This document shows, in pieces, positions 48,201 through 55,150 of a DNA stretch of 64,000 nucleotides (position 1 is the first letter of the stretch; every line of letters starts with the position of its first letter). The translations under genes and the position numbers were made by a program. The stretch is taken from the NCBI GenBank assembly GCA_951812925.1, contig OX638368.1:7626001-7690000 (forward strand), in the 5' to 3' direction. The DNA is from Calliopum simillimum. Lineage: Eukaryota; Arthropoda; Insecta; Diptera; Lauxaniidae. Below the pieces are notes generated by a model. The model did no database searches and had not been told where the DNA came from. It saw only the letters and a program-made list of their open reading frames with translations.

Positions 48201-49324
48201 TCCATTGGATACACAATTGAACATTTTTGGTATCAATGATGGATTATGCATTACATTTGGACCATTTTTGATGCGATTGACCGACTTTGCATTGCATTAC
48301 ATTTCGATACAATTGATAATTTAAGTGAATTTATGCTTGCTTTAGGTGTAATCCATTATATAATAGGGGCCGTTCACTTATTACGAAACGTAATTTTCGA
48401 CCAATTTCGACCCCTCTCTCCGGTCGTAACGCAACGTTACGTTATATGTGGACGGTCCCCTACCTACAAAAAAACTAGACCAAAGATAGGACTCCGTCTG
48501 TCCTACAATCATTATATCATTAAAATGAAAAAAATGTGGATTCGTATTTGTATTTGCACAAGTTAAAGCCATTTCAATATAAATCCATAAAACGAGTACT
48601 ACATGTCGTATGAGTAACATTTTAATTAAAATGCACAAATAAAGTCATTCATCAGCATGGCTTAAAATTTCAAATAAATTGGTTTTACATTGATAAATTG
48701 CTATTTGGAAAAGCACTTACATGCTTCACTTAACACTGATTGTGTAATAATGAAAAAAAAAAAAAAAAAAAATGCCAAAAATGCACTCGTCGTTTCAAGT
48801 TAACATTTTAAAGAACATAATTATGCCAAGCCTTATGTCCTTTCAACTGCATCTAATTAACATTTCTAATATACGCAGCAGGTACAGTTGCAGTTCAAGC
48901 CATTTACACGTAGTTAAAGAGTTATGCGTCCTTAAATAAGCTTAAGTGTAGGTGTAAAAGTATTTAAGTGAAGTTAAATTATGCATAATGACGCGAGCGT
49001 ACGTACGTATGCCACCATTATGGCCCCTCTTTTTGCGAAAAACTTGCAACAATGAGTTTGAGTGTCTGTGCCTCTGCACTTTCACTATGATGTCTGTGTA
49101 AAATAATTGGACAAAAGAGCTTTTTCTCACGCCCACATACAAAAAGGGCATTAAACCCTGTTATTTTTCAGCTGAAGATAGAAAACTTTAAAGGAAAAGT
49201 AAACTAATAATAACAACTAAAAAAAAAAAAATAAAAAAAAAAAAATTTTAAATTTTGTGCCAAAACTTACGCTGATTTTTTCGTTGTGTACCGAATGGTG
49301 ATTAGGTGTTGGTTGTTTTTCCAT
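18049..49324 (-). CDS. MESK2: MESK2, NDRG-family alpha/beta-hydrolase-like protein (nine coding exons)
   Basis: Joining minus-strand exons 49271-49324, 27362-27412, 27196-27259, 26937-27054, 25876-26086, 25648-25719, 20304-20416, 20070-20232 and 18049-18288 gives 1086 nt, that is 361 codons plus stop. All junctions are GT-AG and in phase. The product is an NDRG protein: family signature near VHDLG (50-54), an alpha/beta-hydrolase core, and GLGEGAGAN (123-131) at the nucleophile-elbow position with no serine, so it is probably not a hydrolase. The C-terminus is a Ser/Gly-rich tail with RKLSRGLS (328-335) and RRLS (345-348), basic-directed sites of the kind AGC kinases phosphorylate in NDRGs. 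The Drosophila gene was found as a misexpression suppressor of KSR, linking it to Ras/MAPK signalling. The first intron is about 22 kb and full of transposons. Confidence 0.9.
18352..18738. mobile_element. MITE with ~26-bp terminal inverted repeats in the last MESK2 intron
   Basis: CTGTGGACTTTTGACAAAAC at the left end (from about 18356) is perfectly complementary to the right end (18714-18734). The flanking ATAT is also symmetric, so the target duplication is ambiguous. The element is about 385 bp and contains an AGGGTGTCCC motif near 18490. Confidence 0.65.
19060..19560. repeat. Diverged ~250-bp tandem duplication
   Basis: The series GGACCTAAAACT...GAGGTCGGAGAC...CAGTTTCCAAAA (from 19191) recurs as GGACTTAAAACT...GAGGTCGGGGAC...TAGTTTTCAAAA (from 19441). 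It lies in the last MESK2 intron, and the frames it opens are not recognised proteins. Confidence 0.5.
19594..19886. repeat. Inverted-repeat element, TIR TTGTAAACTATCC
   Basis: TTGTAAACTATCCCATCTTC at the left end is nearly complementary to the right end (about 19862-19885). A nested hairpin, GTAAACTATC with its complement near 19633, sits at the left end. Probably a MITE in the last MESK2 intron. Confidence 0.45.
20070..20232 (-). CDS. MESK2: MESK2 coding exon 8
   Basis: Completes codon 228 and encodes residues 229-282, including RKDLTLKGCKVDVILITG and ERAGDVLADA. The acceptor is CTACACAG; the donor is GTAAGT, phase 0. Confidence 0.93.
20304..20416 (-). CDS. MESK2: MESK2 coding exon 7
   Basis: Encodes residues 191-227, QLVGDNPDKEKIVTEYQ to YVKAFM, plus two bases of Asn228. 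The acceptor is ACCATAG; the donor is GTAAGT. Confidence 0.92.
21045..21985 (+). pseudogene. Decayed, internally deleted mariner transposon in MESK2 intron 6
   Basis: Mariner-family transposase pieces are readable in three frames. The N-terminal part (about 21380-21480) is frameshifted. Next comes the helix-turn-helix linker with GRPNEATTSESIKK (about 21485-21679), then TIDETWIHHYTPES (about 21745-21790) carrying the first catalytic Asp. This jumps directly to the C-terminal end IEMLEDRWMKCISLEWNYVE (to 21921). The middle, with the second and third catalytic aspartates, is deleted. The right end has CCCGGGACTTTTTGAAGCAT (about 21962-21981), a typical mariner terminus; a weak partner, GCGTCTCAAAAAG, lies near 21045. 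Non-functional. Confidence 0.85.
22903..23499. mobile_element. MITE-like element with ~28-bp inverted ends
   Basis: The left end GAGGA...ATTTTTCAAAAGGGCGTAAAACC (22904 on) is complementary to the right end (about 23468-23498) with few mismatches. Internally AAATAAGCCCTTTTGTT occurs three times (about 23104, 23132 and 23322). It lies in MESK2 intron 6. Confidence 0.6.
24200..24355 (+). repeat. Degenerate minisatellite, unit ~17-20 bp
   Basis: About eight units of the form CGATATTTTGGATGTTTTT or CGATATTTTGGACTTTGAT follow one another. They create a Phe/Leu/Ile-rich open frame (24184-24597) that is not a real gene. Confidence 0.7.
25315..25397. mobile_element. 83-bp perfect palindrome (MITE-like) in MESK2 intron 6
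   Basis: Arms 25315-25343 and 25369-25397 are perfect 29-bp reverse complements, starting CCCAGTGTGCCAAACGG. The loop contains a further small stem (CCGTTAC/GTAACGG). TTAA follows the right end and GTTT precedes the left end, so a mutated TTAA duplication (piggyBac-like, CCC ends) is possible but weak. Confidence 0.7.
25648..25719 (-). CDS. MESK2: MESK2 coding exon 6
   Basis: Encodes residues 167-190, LITWNADEVAHSAES then FLMYHKFGH. Acceptor TTTATTTAG, donor GTAAGT, phase 0 at both ends. Confidence 0.9.
25876..26086 (-). CDS. MESK2: MESK2 coding exon 5
   Basis: Completes Ser96 and encodes residues 97-166. It includes GEDLVTVLDFLHVKYVIGLG, the serine-less elbow GEGAGANV, and LARFGLAHPTRVLGLILINA. 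The acceptor is CTTCGCAG and the donor GTAAG. Confidence 0.94.
26370..26840 (+). repeat. Dispersed insect repeat, probable transposon tail, in MESK2 intron 4
   Basis: ATTATAAATGCGAAAGTAAC followed by TCTATCTGTCTGTC and CACCTAAGCCGCTAAAACG is wording found in very widespread insect repeats. A 75-codon frame (26450-26677) within it is not recognised. Class not determined. Confidence 0.45.
26937..27054 (-). CDS. MESK2: MESK2 coding exon 4
   Basis: Completes His57 and encodes residues 58-95 plus two bases of Ser96: NSFQEFVNSPCMTEIKERS then CFIHIDIPGHADNAEPLPD. Acceptor TTTTAG, donor GTAAGA. Confidence 0.93.
27196..27259 (-). CDS. MESK2: MESK2 coding exon 3
   Basis: Encodes residues 36-56, GDLTQQEKRAVFVTVHDLG then CN, plus the first base of His57. 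Acceptor ATTATAG, donor GTAAGT. Confidence 0.92.
27362..27412 (-). CDS. MESK2: MESK2 coding exon 2
   Basis: Encodes residues 19-35, KYLVNTDKSGELTVTVQ. Acceptor TTTTACAG, donor GTAATT, phase 0 at both ends, so it can accept any phase-0 first exon. Confidence 0.9.
27615..27626 (-). CDS. MESK2: Candidate alternative first coding exon of MESK2 (MSFD)
   Basis: A four-codon start, ATG TCT TTT GAT, is followed at once by the strong donor GTAAGTTC. It ends in phase 0, as exon 2 (202 bp downstream) requires. The context TTTACAATG is acceptable for fly initiation. A short-transcript isoform from a second promoter is plausible, but four codons can arise by chance. Confidence 0.33.
28319..29953. repeat. 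Inverted-repeat element split by a family-A repeat
   Basis: About 28556-28775 and 29700-29912 are reverse complements (for example CTCAGTTTCTGCCACCCTAA against TTAGGGTGGCAGAAACTGAG). An outer pair, AGTATCGATCC (about 28319) and GGATCGATGATACT (about 29940), may be its termini. The family-A repeat sits at its centre. Confidence 0.6.
28780..29640 (+). repeat. Family-A dispersed repeat, copy 1, with ~142-bp tandem units
   Basis: It starts with the hairpin TATACCCTACACCCAGGGTA(TA), then GTAACGCAGAGAAGGAGGCG, GATCAGCGTCACCTC and GAGTCGATATAGCCATGTCC. The 3' half is a tandem array: GGCGTGGCACCTCC begins at 29141, 29283 and 29426, and a variant at 29546 (periods 142, 143, 120). It ends near CTTACTAGTTTTT. 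Other copies are at 60511 and 63985; a 3' end fragment is at 44715. Confidence 0.8.
30100..30700. repeat. Diverged ~315-bp tandem duplication
   Basis: ATATCTTCGGCATTTATAGTACGAT...TATCAATATT near 30190 recurs near 30505, followed in both by a similar TCTTTTTT...AGAGRTCATTGC segment. Two further weak copies of a shorter ACGAAAAGTA motif extend to about 31150. Located in MESK2 intron 1. Confidence 0.5.
31866..32172. mobile_element. Foldback MITE, ~300 bp
   Basis: The arms are reverse complements through most of their length, for example AAAATGACGGCCATGTTTTG (31919 on) against its complement at about 32100-32120. GAAATCTTTTGAAA and its complement flank a short centre. Low divergence suggests recent origin. 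Confidence 0.7.
32735..33352 (+). pseudogene. Degraded coding relic, family not recognised
   Basis: Plus-strand peptide-like stretches can be read across shifting frames: WKAEDDKESTVLNHLINLL and EKSQTFCKHLKEKWRKTSR (about 32760-32915), PYSFLENYSKYGISGR (about 33002-33050), then ECRNKIYKSHRLHHARKCGK to a Glu/Asn-rich end at the TAG at 33352. Normal amino-acid composition and consistent direction suggest a dead transposon or retrotransposon protein. I cannot name the family. Confidence 0.4.
33420..35150. other. MESK2 intron 1, no gene seen
   Basis: AT-rich intronic sequence with a GGGGCGTGAC motif near 33622 and homopolymer runs. The 62-codon minus frame at 34277-34465 has no recognisable features. 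Confidence 0.3.
35155..36395 (+). pseudogene. I/R1-type LINE fragment: RT C-terminus plus RNase H
   Basis: From about 35160 the C-terminal end of a reverse transcriptase can be read with one frameshift (GITGALR, then LPIDLFAKRVAYNTILRLKE to 35338) and a stop. The same frame continues from 35351 as an RNase H domain: AYTDGSKSDNGVGAGFY with the first catalytic Asp, the QAEIFAI glutamate, the YVDSQAALKAL Asp, and WVPSHCEVLGNKKADLSAK with the last His/Asp pair. After a frameshift near 35900 comes a C-terminal zinc-knuckle-like CRNCREPEEEETIEHLLCLC (about 36088-36145). The tail is rich in CCTTAACCTAACCTAA. 5'-truncated and inactive, inside MESK2 intron 1. Confidence 0.85.
37530..38177. mobile_element. 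Palindromic hAT-type MITE, 648 bp, with perfect 8-bp target duplication
   Basis: Arms of about 300 bp (37530-37832 and 37875-38177) are nearly perfect reverse complements around a ~42-bp loop. The termini are TAGGGTG and CACCCTA. A perfect 8-bp duplication, ATGGGCAT, flanks it (37522-37529 and 38178-38185). TAGGG ends plus an 8-bp duplication place it in the hAT superfamily. Its two arms produce mirror open frames of about 70-97 codons that are not genes. Confidence 0.88.
38690..39070. repeat. Family-B dispersed repeat with short tandem units
   Basis: Units of the form GCCACGYCCCTAAATGGAAAAAACG recur at about 38750, 38868 and 38930, followed by GTTTGTTTGCTTATGT. A relative lies at 61180-61400. 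Confidence 0.5.
39700..39735 (+). repeat. GT microsatellite
   Basis: About a dozen GT units with TATG interruptions; it lies in MESK2 intron 1. Confidence 0.85.
40243..40318 (-). CDS. Possible small terminal exon, unassigned
   Basis: On the minus strand KNQPLIKSTMYHGEHHDVLG followed by QICQ and a stop can be read after an AAACAG that could be an acceptor. Codon use (CAC, GGC, GAG) is less AT-biased than the surroundings. No upstream partner was found and the polypyrimidine tract is poor, so this may be chance. Confidence 0.2.
40870..43650 (+). pseudogene. DD37E Tc1/mariner-type transposase, split by an inserted element
   Basis: The transposase is readable on both sides of an insertion. The N-terminal HTH part (about 41180-41330, with WSYKKLAKELKVCRQTVSNV) is followed by a frameshifted stretch to about 41616 containing SARKAARLAQYSDYLVQKVK and ending in CIMDD. 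It resumes at 42945 as ETYVLADFTQLPGENF and runs to 43473. The catalytic triad is present: D of MDD, D of WPDLASCHY and E of RPVERYW, with 37 residues between the last two, giving DD37E. Approximate inverted ends may lie at about 40879 and 43650. Frameshifts and the 1.3-kb insertion make it inactive. Confidence 0.85.
41617..42944. mobile_element. Transib-like non-autonomous transposon, 1328 bp, flanked by CGACG duplication
   Basis: The element interrupts the transposase reading frame exactly between target copies CGACG (41612-41616) and CGACG (42945-42949). Removing it with one copy restores the MDDETYV frame, so both boundaries are certain to the base. The termini are CACATAGGG and CCCTATGTG. 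At both ends positions 21-25 are AAAAA followed by (G/C)CTGGTCAAAA. A 5-bp CGNCG target and CAC-starting ends are features of the Transib superfamily, the relatives of RAG1. No transposase frame is present; the interior has several AGCGCCMYCTATTGA-like motifs. Confidence 0.8.
43650..44580. repeat. Low-complexity CCAA-rich stretch and possible LTR fragment
   Basis: About 43676-43760 is a degenerate CCAACTAACCAACC tract. At 44103 and 44402 a motif CTCTTGGTG(G/T)TCGC(C/T)GCATAG is repeated 300 bp apart. The second copy is followed by GTGAATAAAGTG (a poly(A) signal) and a G/C-richer end, suggestive of LTR sequence. Ends not defined. Confidence 0.35.
44715..44835 (+). repeat. Family-A repeat, 3' end fragment
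   Basis: From GACAAGAGGGCCATATAAGC to ACTCTTACTAGTTTTT it matches the end of copy 1 (29540-29640), including ATACTGCAGTGT and GGTATTTAATRTTTGGCCAG. Confidence 0.7.
45000..46400. other. MESK2 intron 1, no gene seen
   Basis: AT-rich sequence. A strong splice-donor match (AACAAAGGTAAGTATTC near 45450, plus strand) stands alone without a supporting exon. Confidence 0.3.
46405..46486 (+). repeat. Two 41-bp tandem units
   Basis: CAATTGTCTTCTTTCGCATT...CCAGAAAAAG is followed 41 bases later by CAATTGTCTTCTTATGCATT...CCAGAAAAAG. Related GCATTACATTTGG words occur at 48250-48305, on the far side of the pogo-like insertion. Confidence 0.6.
46565..46630 (+). repeat. tRNA-like (Pol III promoter) sequence, SINE or pseudo-tRNA
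   Basis: An A-box-like TAGCCGAATGTAC is followed about 40 bases later by B-box GGTTCGAATC, within a T-arm that pairs (TTGAG/CTCAG). The acceptor and anticodon arms do not form, so it is not a functional tRNA gene. Confidence 0.45.
46731..48036 (+). mobile_element. Pogo-like transposon, internally deleted
   Basis: The 22-bp termini GGGGAATGTATGCGGTTATG(AG) and complement of AGGGAATGTATCCGGTTATG(AG) are flanked by TA, the usual Tc1/pogo target. GTATGAGACA or its complement recurs inside both ends. The right half carries the C-terminus of a pogo/jerky-type transposase: LTPKAIKSGFAATGIAPYNP at 47161-47220, then a Lys-rich linker in another frame (about 47430-47610) and a Cys/His cluster ending near 47800 (KHCDSDFDVQGFLNE). 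Frameshifts and loss of the DDE core make it non-autonomous. It lies in MESK2 intron 1. Confidence 0.8.
48065..48160 (-). repeat. tRNA-like sequence, SINE or pseudo-tRNA
   Basis: On the minus strand TAGTGTATTGGTCTAGCGAC resembles a tRNA D-arm/A box, and CACGGGTTCAAATCC matches a B box at normal spacing. The T and anticodon stems are poor, so a tRNA-derived SINE or pseudogene is more likely than a working tRNA. Confidence 0.5.
48366..48460. mobile_element. 95-bp MITE with TA target duplication
   Basis: The ends GGGGCCGTTCAC and GTGGACGGTCCCC are inverted repeats and TA flanks both sides (48364-48365 and 48461-48462). Inside are GTAACG-type words in both orientations. The GGGGCCGT terminus is common among insect MITEs. 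Confidence 0.75.
48640..49270 (-). other. MESK2 intron 1, 5' end
   Basis: Sequence just downstream of the first coding exon, with A-runs but no recognised element or exon. Confidence 0.35.
49271..49324 (-). CDS. MESK2: MESK2 coding exon 1
   Basis: ATG at 49324-49322 opens an 18-codon exon, MEKQPTPNHHSVHNEKIS, ending at donor GTAAGTTT in phase 0. It joins exon 2 (KYLVNTDKSGEL) without a frame change. The EKIS-KYL junction resembles the N-terminus of fly MESK2 isoforms as I remember them. It is 21.9 kb from exon 2, so the link rests on phase, donor quality and sequence style. Confidence 0.75.
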
Positions 49325-50010
49325 TTTTTAGAGATTTTTTAATGAAACACTTTTATAAGTTTATATTAAATATTTTTTCCAAAATTTTTCGCGGTTTTTT
49401 TTTAATGCAAAAAAATTTTCTTTTAAATTTTACGTCTCAAATTTTATCCACAAATGCGCAAAAATCTCCTGCCCCACTTTCTTAATGAAAAGCGGTTACT
49501 GATTTGAAATTGCGTTGTAAATAATTCGATTGCGTTGTAGCGCACAAACTTGGGTGGTCTTGGGCTCTTTCGAATTTAGTGTTTTTTTTTCCAAATGTTT
49601 TCTCTTCCTTTTTAACTTTTTTCTCTTCTTTGCCAATTGAATTCTTTTAACTGAAAAAATAGCAATGCGCAATTTTTGTATGTCAACCTTTTGAAACGGA
49701 TTCTCGTTTGCAACTGACGCAAAATGTTGTGTTCCTTATCATTGTGAGGACATCTACCCCAGCAGCACAGAACCACCAGCACCAGCAAAGGCAGATGTGA
49801 ACTTTTTCCGTTTTTTTTTTTCTTTTCTTCTGTTTTTATGTTTTGTGAGTACGTGCCAATGTGGTCGCCCCCAAACAAATCGGTAAAACCTTTAAACAAA
49901 CAAGCGAGCAAGACAAACACACACAGGCAAGCACAAACTAAGCTTTTTCCTGCTCCTCACGTCCTCAATTAAAGACCAACTGCACTGGAGCACTGGAACG
50001 CTACACTCAC
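49325..50010 (-). promoter_or_regulatory. Probable MESK2 5' UTR and promoter region
   Basis: Less AT-rich sequence lies directly upstream of exon 1. On the minus strand an initiator-like CCAGTGCAGTTGG sits near 49982-49994, and a possible acceptor (ATTTTTTCAG, near 49652) could end a 5' UTR intron. The 102-codon minus frame here (49612-49920) is probably UTR rather than protein. Confidence 0.3.
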
Positions 50011-50459
50011 GCACACAAGTTTAAGTAACTTTAATTGAGCTGTACTGATTAGAAATAGAAATTTGAGATTTTAAACTTTTTCTTCTTTTCAAAAGTTTAG
50101 CTAAAGGAAGAAACTAAGTAACACAAAAAAAAAGTGGGCGTGGAAGAACGACGCAAAAGTTTTTCAAAAAATTGGGCGTGGAGTCTCTAATTTGAATAAA
50201 AAAAAAAAATCAACTTCAGTGCTCAAATTGAGTCAAATTGAGAATATAATGCAGCTTAGAATTAGAAAAGTCGAGTTTGGTTATCACTGTTTAGACTGTT
50301 CTGCCAATTTCTCTTCTTCATTACAAAATCTACAGAATTCATCCTGTAACAGTCCGTATACCTTTCTGGTTCAGCATATAAGTAACTGTTTTGTTTTTTG
50401 TTTGCAAGCTCTTGGCATGAAAGATTTAACTTGTCTGCTGCCCAGGGTATCATTCACTT

Positions 50460-51075
50460 CTTAAACATATTTCATCTTTTAAACATTTTCGAATTATCCA
50501 ACATTTTTAAGATTCTCCAACATTTTGCAGCTCTTTTAATAATTGTCGATTTTTCAAACGATTTTCGTCTTCTCAAACATTTTTTGGCTTTCTTCAACAA
50601 TTTGCGTCTTCTCCAAGATTTTTCGACTTCTTCAACACTTTTCGTCTTCGCCAACATTTCTAGACTTTCTCCAACTTTTTTCGCTTTCTTCAACATTTTT
50701 CGGTTTTCTTCAACATTTTTGGACTTCTCTAACGTTTTTCTTGGTATCCAAAATTTTTCGGCTTTCTTCAAAATTTTTCGATCTCTTCAACCTTTTTCTC
50801 TTCTCCAACATTTTTCGACTTTCTTCATCATTTTTCGACTTCTTCAACATTCAAAGTCTTCTCCAAAATTTTTCGACTTCAACATTTTTCGACTTTCTCC
50901 AACATTTTTCGACTTCTTTAACATTTTTCGACTTCTCCAACATTTCTAGACTTTCTTCAACATTTTTCAACTTCTCCAACATTTTTCGACTTCTTCAACA
51001 CTTTTCGTCTTCTCCAACATTTCTAGACTTTCTCCAACATTTTTCGACTTTCTTCAACATTTTTTGACTGCTTTA
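50460..51075 (+). repeat. Degenerate minisatellite, unit ~18-20 bp
   Basis: About thirty units of TTCTTCAACATTTTTCGACT and TTCTCCAACATTTCTAGACT type. A block from about 50630 recurs about 363 bp later (from about 50993), so part of the array was duplicated. The long Phe/Ser/Leu frames across it are artefacts. Confidence 0.85.
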
Positions 51076-51079
51076 TAAA

Positions 51080-52660
51080 TTTTCGTGGCCATCTCGAATA
51101 TCGAACAGCTACCAAGAAGCTCTGAGTATCCGTACAAAGCAGCTTTATCAGTTGCTTTAAGGAAGCCCTTAGCTCCGAGTACGAGGACGTTATAAGGATT
51201 TTGAGGCACTTAATTCGAATCTGTAATTTATTTCTCCGTTAGTTCTATAGTCTTGGAGATACTTTTCAAAAACAATCCGTTTGAAGGCTCCACTAGATAA
51301 AGGGCAGCGAATGAGATTAACCCATGAGCTACATTAAAAAGTATTTTTTTCCGACCTCAAATTAAAAAAAAAAATTACAAAAAGATATATTAATAGGACC
51401 TTTTTCATACTAAAATGGTCGCCAAAGTCAAAAAATAGGAAAAAAAAATAAAAATATCAACTTTAAAGGTCGAGAACTTTGCGAAATCCTTTTAAACTCT
51501 ATAAATCATATAAACTATCTAAAAGTTCATACAATTAGCTAAAAGTTTGCCATAGAAATGTTTTCTCTGAAATGTTAGGGTGATCCAAGAAATTTTTTTT
51601 TTTTTTTTTTGTAAAACAAGACAAAAATCAGTTTTAACCCTATAACTCTTCAGAGTCACATTTTAGACACCCCCACGTGCAATTTTTTGTTAGTCTAGGC
51701 CTTCTCTTTCACCTCCTAAAAGCTTCGTAACCTTATGAGATACACCCTGAATAGTGATCTTTAAATTAAAGTCATAATCCCTTAAAAGCTTTCAAAATTT
51801 TAAAGCTGCAAAAGTTTCTACTATTTTACTCAGATAGCAATACATAATCCTTTCTCGTAACTCTACAAATTTCATAGAACAACAGTGATTTTTAAAAAGG
51901 AAGCTTTTTTGTAAAGTTTCGTTTTTTTTTTAACTTTTGCAACAAAAACCAACTCGTGTACATTGTTGCTATTTTCATTTATACATTGCTACTTTTTTTT
52001 GCGTTTGAGGGTGTGAGAGTGAAAATAATTCAGGGAGAGAGAGAAATAATCATGTTTGAGAGATGAATATAAAGCATCCCGGAGTGAAAAATTGTCTAGG
52101 TCATAGTTTACCGTATCATTTACAGTTTTTATTGCAAAACCAGAGAACGCCACAAATAAATAGATGACCAGCAGGTGGTGGAGAGTGACAGTTAGTTGAA
52201 TAAACTGGGGAGAATGGATGGTCGTAACGTCACATTACATCGAATAAATGTGGTACATATTGTATTGTGCTGCTTTTTAGCTGATGACTTTTTCTCACTG
52301 AATAAGAAAGAAAAAAAGCCCAAAAAGCTTTTTATTAAATGAACTGAAGTAGCGTTGACACGCCTCCCCATCCATACAAATGTGTGTATACATATACATA
52401 GATACATAAATGTAACAAAGTAACGGTTTTTTTTTTTTTTGAGTTACATGTTGGCTTCCGTTAACCCTTAAATGCCATAAATTGTGAATTAAAATCGTAT
52501 AAGTGTGTGTGCAAATCGGACTCCTCATTTGCGTCCACATCCTAAGTTTCTAGTATTTAATCAAGTATTAATATAACTAAAAATAACCCACTATTTAAGA
52601 AATAAAACCAAAATTATTAGCTAAATAAGACCCGAATTAATTTAAAACTAAGGATTTTTT
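51080..52660. other. No gene seen
   Basis: AT-rich sequence with homopolymer runs and scattered repeat-like words; no exon or complete transposon is recognisable. Confidence 0.3.
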
Positions 52661-52669
52661 AGTAAGTAG

Positions 52670-53420
52670 ATAGTTTTAGAACAATCGCATCCAGTGGGCT
52701 TGACAAACTATCGTGCAACCGCTTGATAAACAGTTGGACGAGAATTGCATGATTATCGCGTGCAGCAGCAAACCCTGGTCCCGAAACAGTGACTGCCAAC
52801 TGTCAAGTCTTATCAATAAAAGGAAACAGTTGATCGTGGATGAAAACGGAATGGTTGAATGCAAGTTCCTGTGATGGTATCATTCTCTAGCAACCGGCAA
52901 CGAGGTAATACGTGTTTGTCAAATATTTCAACCATCCGTGGACGAAACTAAGACTTTCAAGCAAAACCCAGTTTATACGTATCAGTGGACAGTGACTAAG
53001 ACCGTAGGCTTTGTTTTCTGGAGAATTTTCTGACCTGATCCGAGAGTGTATTGGTGGCGCGAGCTCTCGTAAACAAAGCCAGGTTAGTAGAGGACAACGG
53101 GGAGGCAGCGGTGGCGCCACTCTCTTGAATCCTGACGTCTGGATGGAAACACAGGCAGGCGATGCGACAAGTCCACAAGGAGGCAGTGGTGGAACGACTC
53201 CTGGATCGGTTGTTATTCACGACTTACAGATATCCTCATGATCCATACTTACCCCATTTGTCACCCGTATTCACCCGTATCTTGTATTTTAATATATCTT
53301 AAGAGTGCTTTTCAGGGAAAATATGAACAGGGAAATAACACCCGGGGCGGGGAAATAAATTTTTGTATACGGCTACTCCCCGGCTAGCTGCAAAAAGGTT
53401 CATTACAAGTGTAAATCTGA
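52670..53420 (+). other. Unidentified G/C-richer island with coding-like stretches
   Basis: This 750-bp block is clearly less AT-rich than its surroundings. Plus-strand frames read LDENCMIIACSSKPWSRNSD and KRKQLIVDENGMVECKFL (about 52730-52872), then VDETKTFKQNPVYTYQWTVT (about 52935-52997), then a Gly-rich frame at 53011-53241 ending IHDLQISS. A poly(A)-signal-like GAAATAAATTT lies near 53350. It may be a decayed retrotransposon end, but I recognise no family. Confidence 0.35.
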
Positions 53421-53429
53421 AAACAATGA

Positions 53430-55150
53430 ACTGTGGTTTTTCACCAACAGAACCAAAATTGCATCATTCAACCTTTTATCACCCACACGGACAACAGTGA
53501 ACCGGCTTAGCCGTATATACGTATGGAAATAATGCTCAAAAAATTGAAACAATACCCAACAAAAATAAAAACAAAATAACGCCCCAAATAAAAACGTTAG
53601 AATGCCCAAACAACGTTTCTCTACTGGTTTATGTTTCCCTAGAGATCGTCAATAGAGACATCTATGTAAGCCAGGAGAACTTTTTAAAATGAACCGTATT
53701 GCTAAGGTTAAGGTAGAAATAATGCCCAAATTTTTAACAAAATAAATCTGACGTTATTTCAGTTTTTTTTATTTTGGGCGTTATTTTCAAACGTCCATAG
53801 TAATTGTTCGATTCTATTGATCTCATCTGGACAGAGTGCGTTTAGTTAGTTATTCCATCATTTATTCTTTTGGCCATGGCAAGGCTTGTCGTATTGTTGC
53901 TGACTGTGAAACACGGTACGAACTTTTGGCAGCCACCAACCAACCAAGATAATGCAAGTGTTAAAGGAAAATGTGCTATGACGTAGTTGCTCAATGAATC
54001 TTAAAGATTTTTCTCATTTACATTTGCAACTTACAGTAAATGGTATACATACATGCGAAAATATCAACTATTGCGTATGTATGTGTGTAAGTATTGCATA
54101 TGTATGTAATAGCTATAAATATTAGATAGGTAGAAAGAAACACTTAGAGTATCCTCTTAAATTACAAGTGTCACTGTTCCTTTATGCGATGATTGCACTT
54201 TTTGTTTAACCTTTAGTTGTTTCCTTTCATTATTTTTTTTTGTAGTTTTCCTGTATTTGTCTTTTGTACTTTTTATTTGTCACCTTAATGTTTTTCCGTT
54301 TTTATTACAATGTTTTCTTTTACCTGCGAAAATGAATACATAAAGAAGCGCGCAGGTAATTGTAGCTGACATAGTTGACTCATTTTATTGTTTGTACTTT
54401 ACTTTTTCATTATTTTCTCTGATTTCTTTTCTTTTTGCTCTTCGCTTAAGTGAGATTGTGACATAAAAATTCTTAAATTTAAATAAAAGAATATGTATGA
54501 TTTTAGTTGAAAACAAAGAAAATCTACCGGTAACTTAAATAAAAGTCAGGTTCATTGTTTTATTAGTTACGTGGGCGTATGAGTAACCTCTATTTTAACG
54601 ATATCTTTTCTTTGTACGTGCTTACCACGTAACCACCTGCTGTAAGCTTTAGTTTTTGTAATTAGCAAAGCACTGCACCTTTGTTCACCTTTAAGTATAT
54701 AGTTTCATTAATTACTATTAAGCTTAATAACAACACAGCGTATGAGTAACATTTATGGCATTATGTAATTAAAATCAAAGGATTTCACACTACCAACTCA
54801 ATTAACAAGTGCCGTCACATATAATCACTCAGTGCTATGATTTACAGAGCTGTCATCCTTTTACGAGACAGTTTGTTTTTACATATTTAATGGGTTTACT
54901 CATGCGGAGGATAACTGAAAGGGAAGGGCAACAATTTATAATGAAACTGAGCAGTTTAGATTTGGTTACGTTGAGGGAGTAGCAGTTATTTAATACATAT
55001 TTTCCAAAGCTAAAAATAAATAATATTGTAAGGATTTGAAGCAAAGTTCTTTAAAATTTAATAAAATAATAAAAAATTATTGATAGTAGGTCCTCACAAT
55101 ATCTTTATTCAATCTTATTAGATTTAATAGAAGTAATATTCAAAGTACTG
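53430..55150. other. No gene seen
   Basis: AT-rich intergenic DNA with ATGTATGT runs (about 54070-54110); no exon or bounded element found. Confidence 0.3.

Noticed and set aside
49612..49920. 102-codon minus frame upstream of MESK2 exon 1
   Set aside because: Looks like 5' UTR or intron; poly-Lys from an A-run and no conserved features.
50398..51067. Long overlapping Phe/Ser-rich open frames (183 and 174 codons)
   Set aside because: They are translations of an 18-20-bp degenerate tandem repeat in two frames; composition is unlike any protein family.
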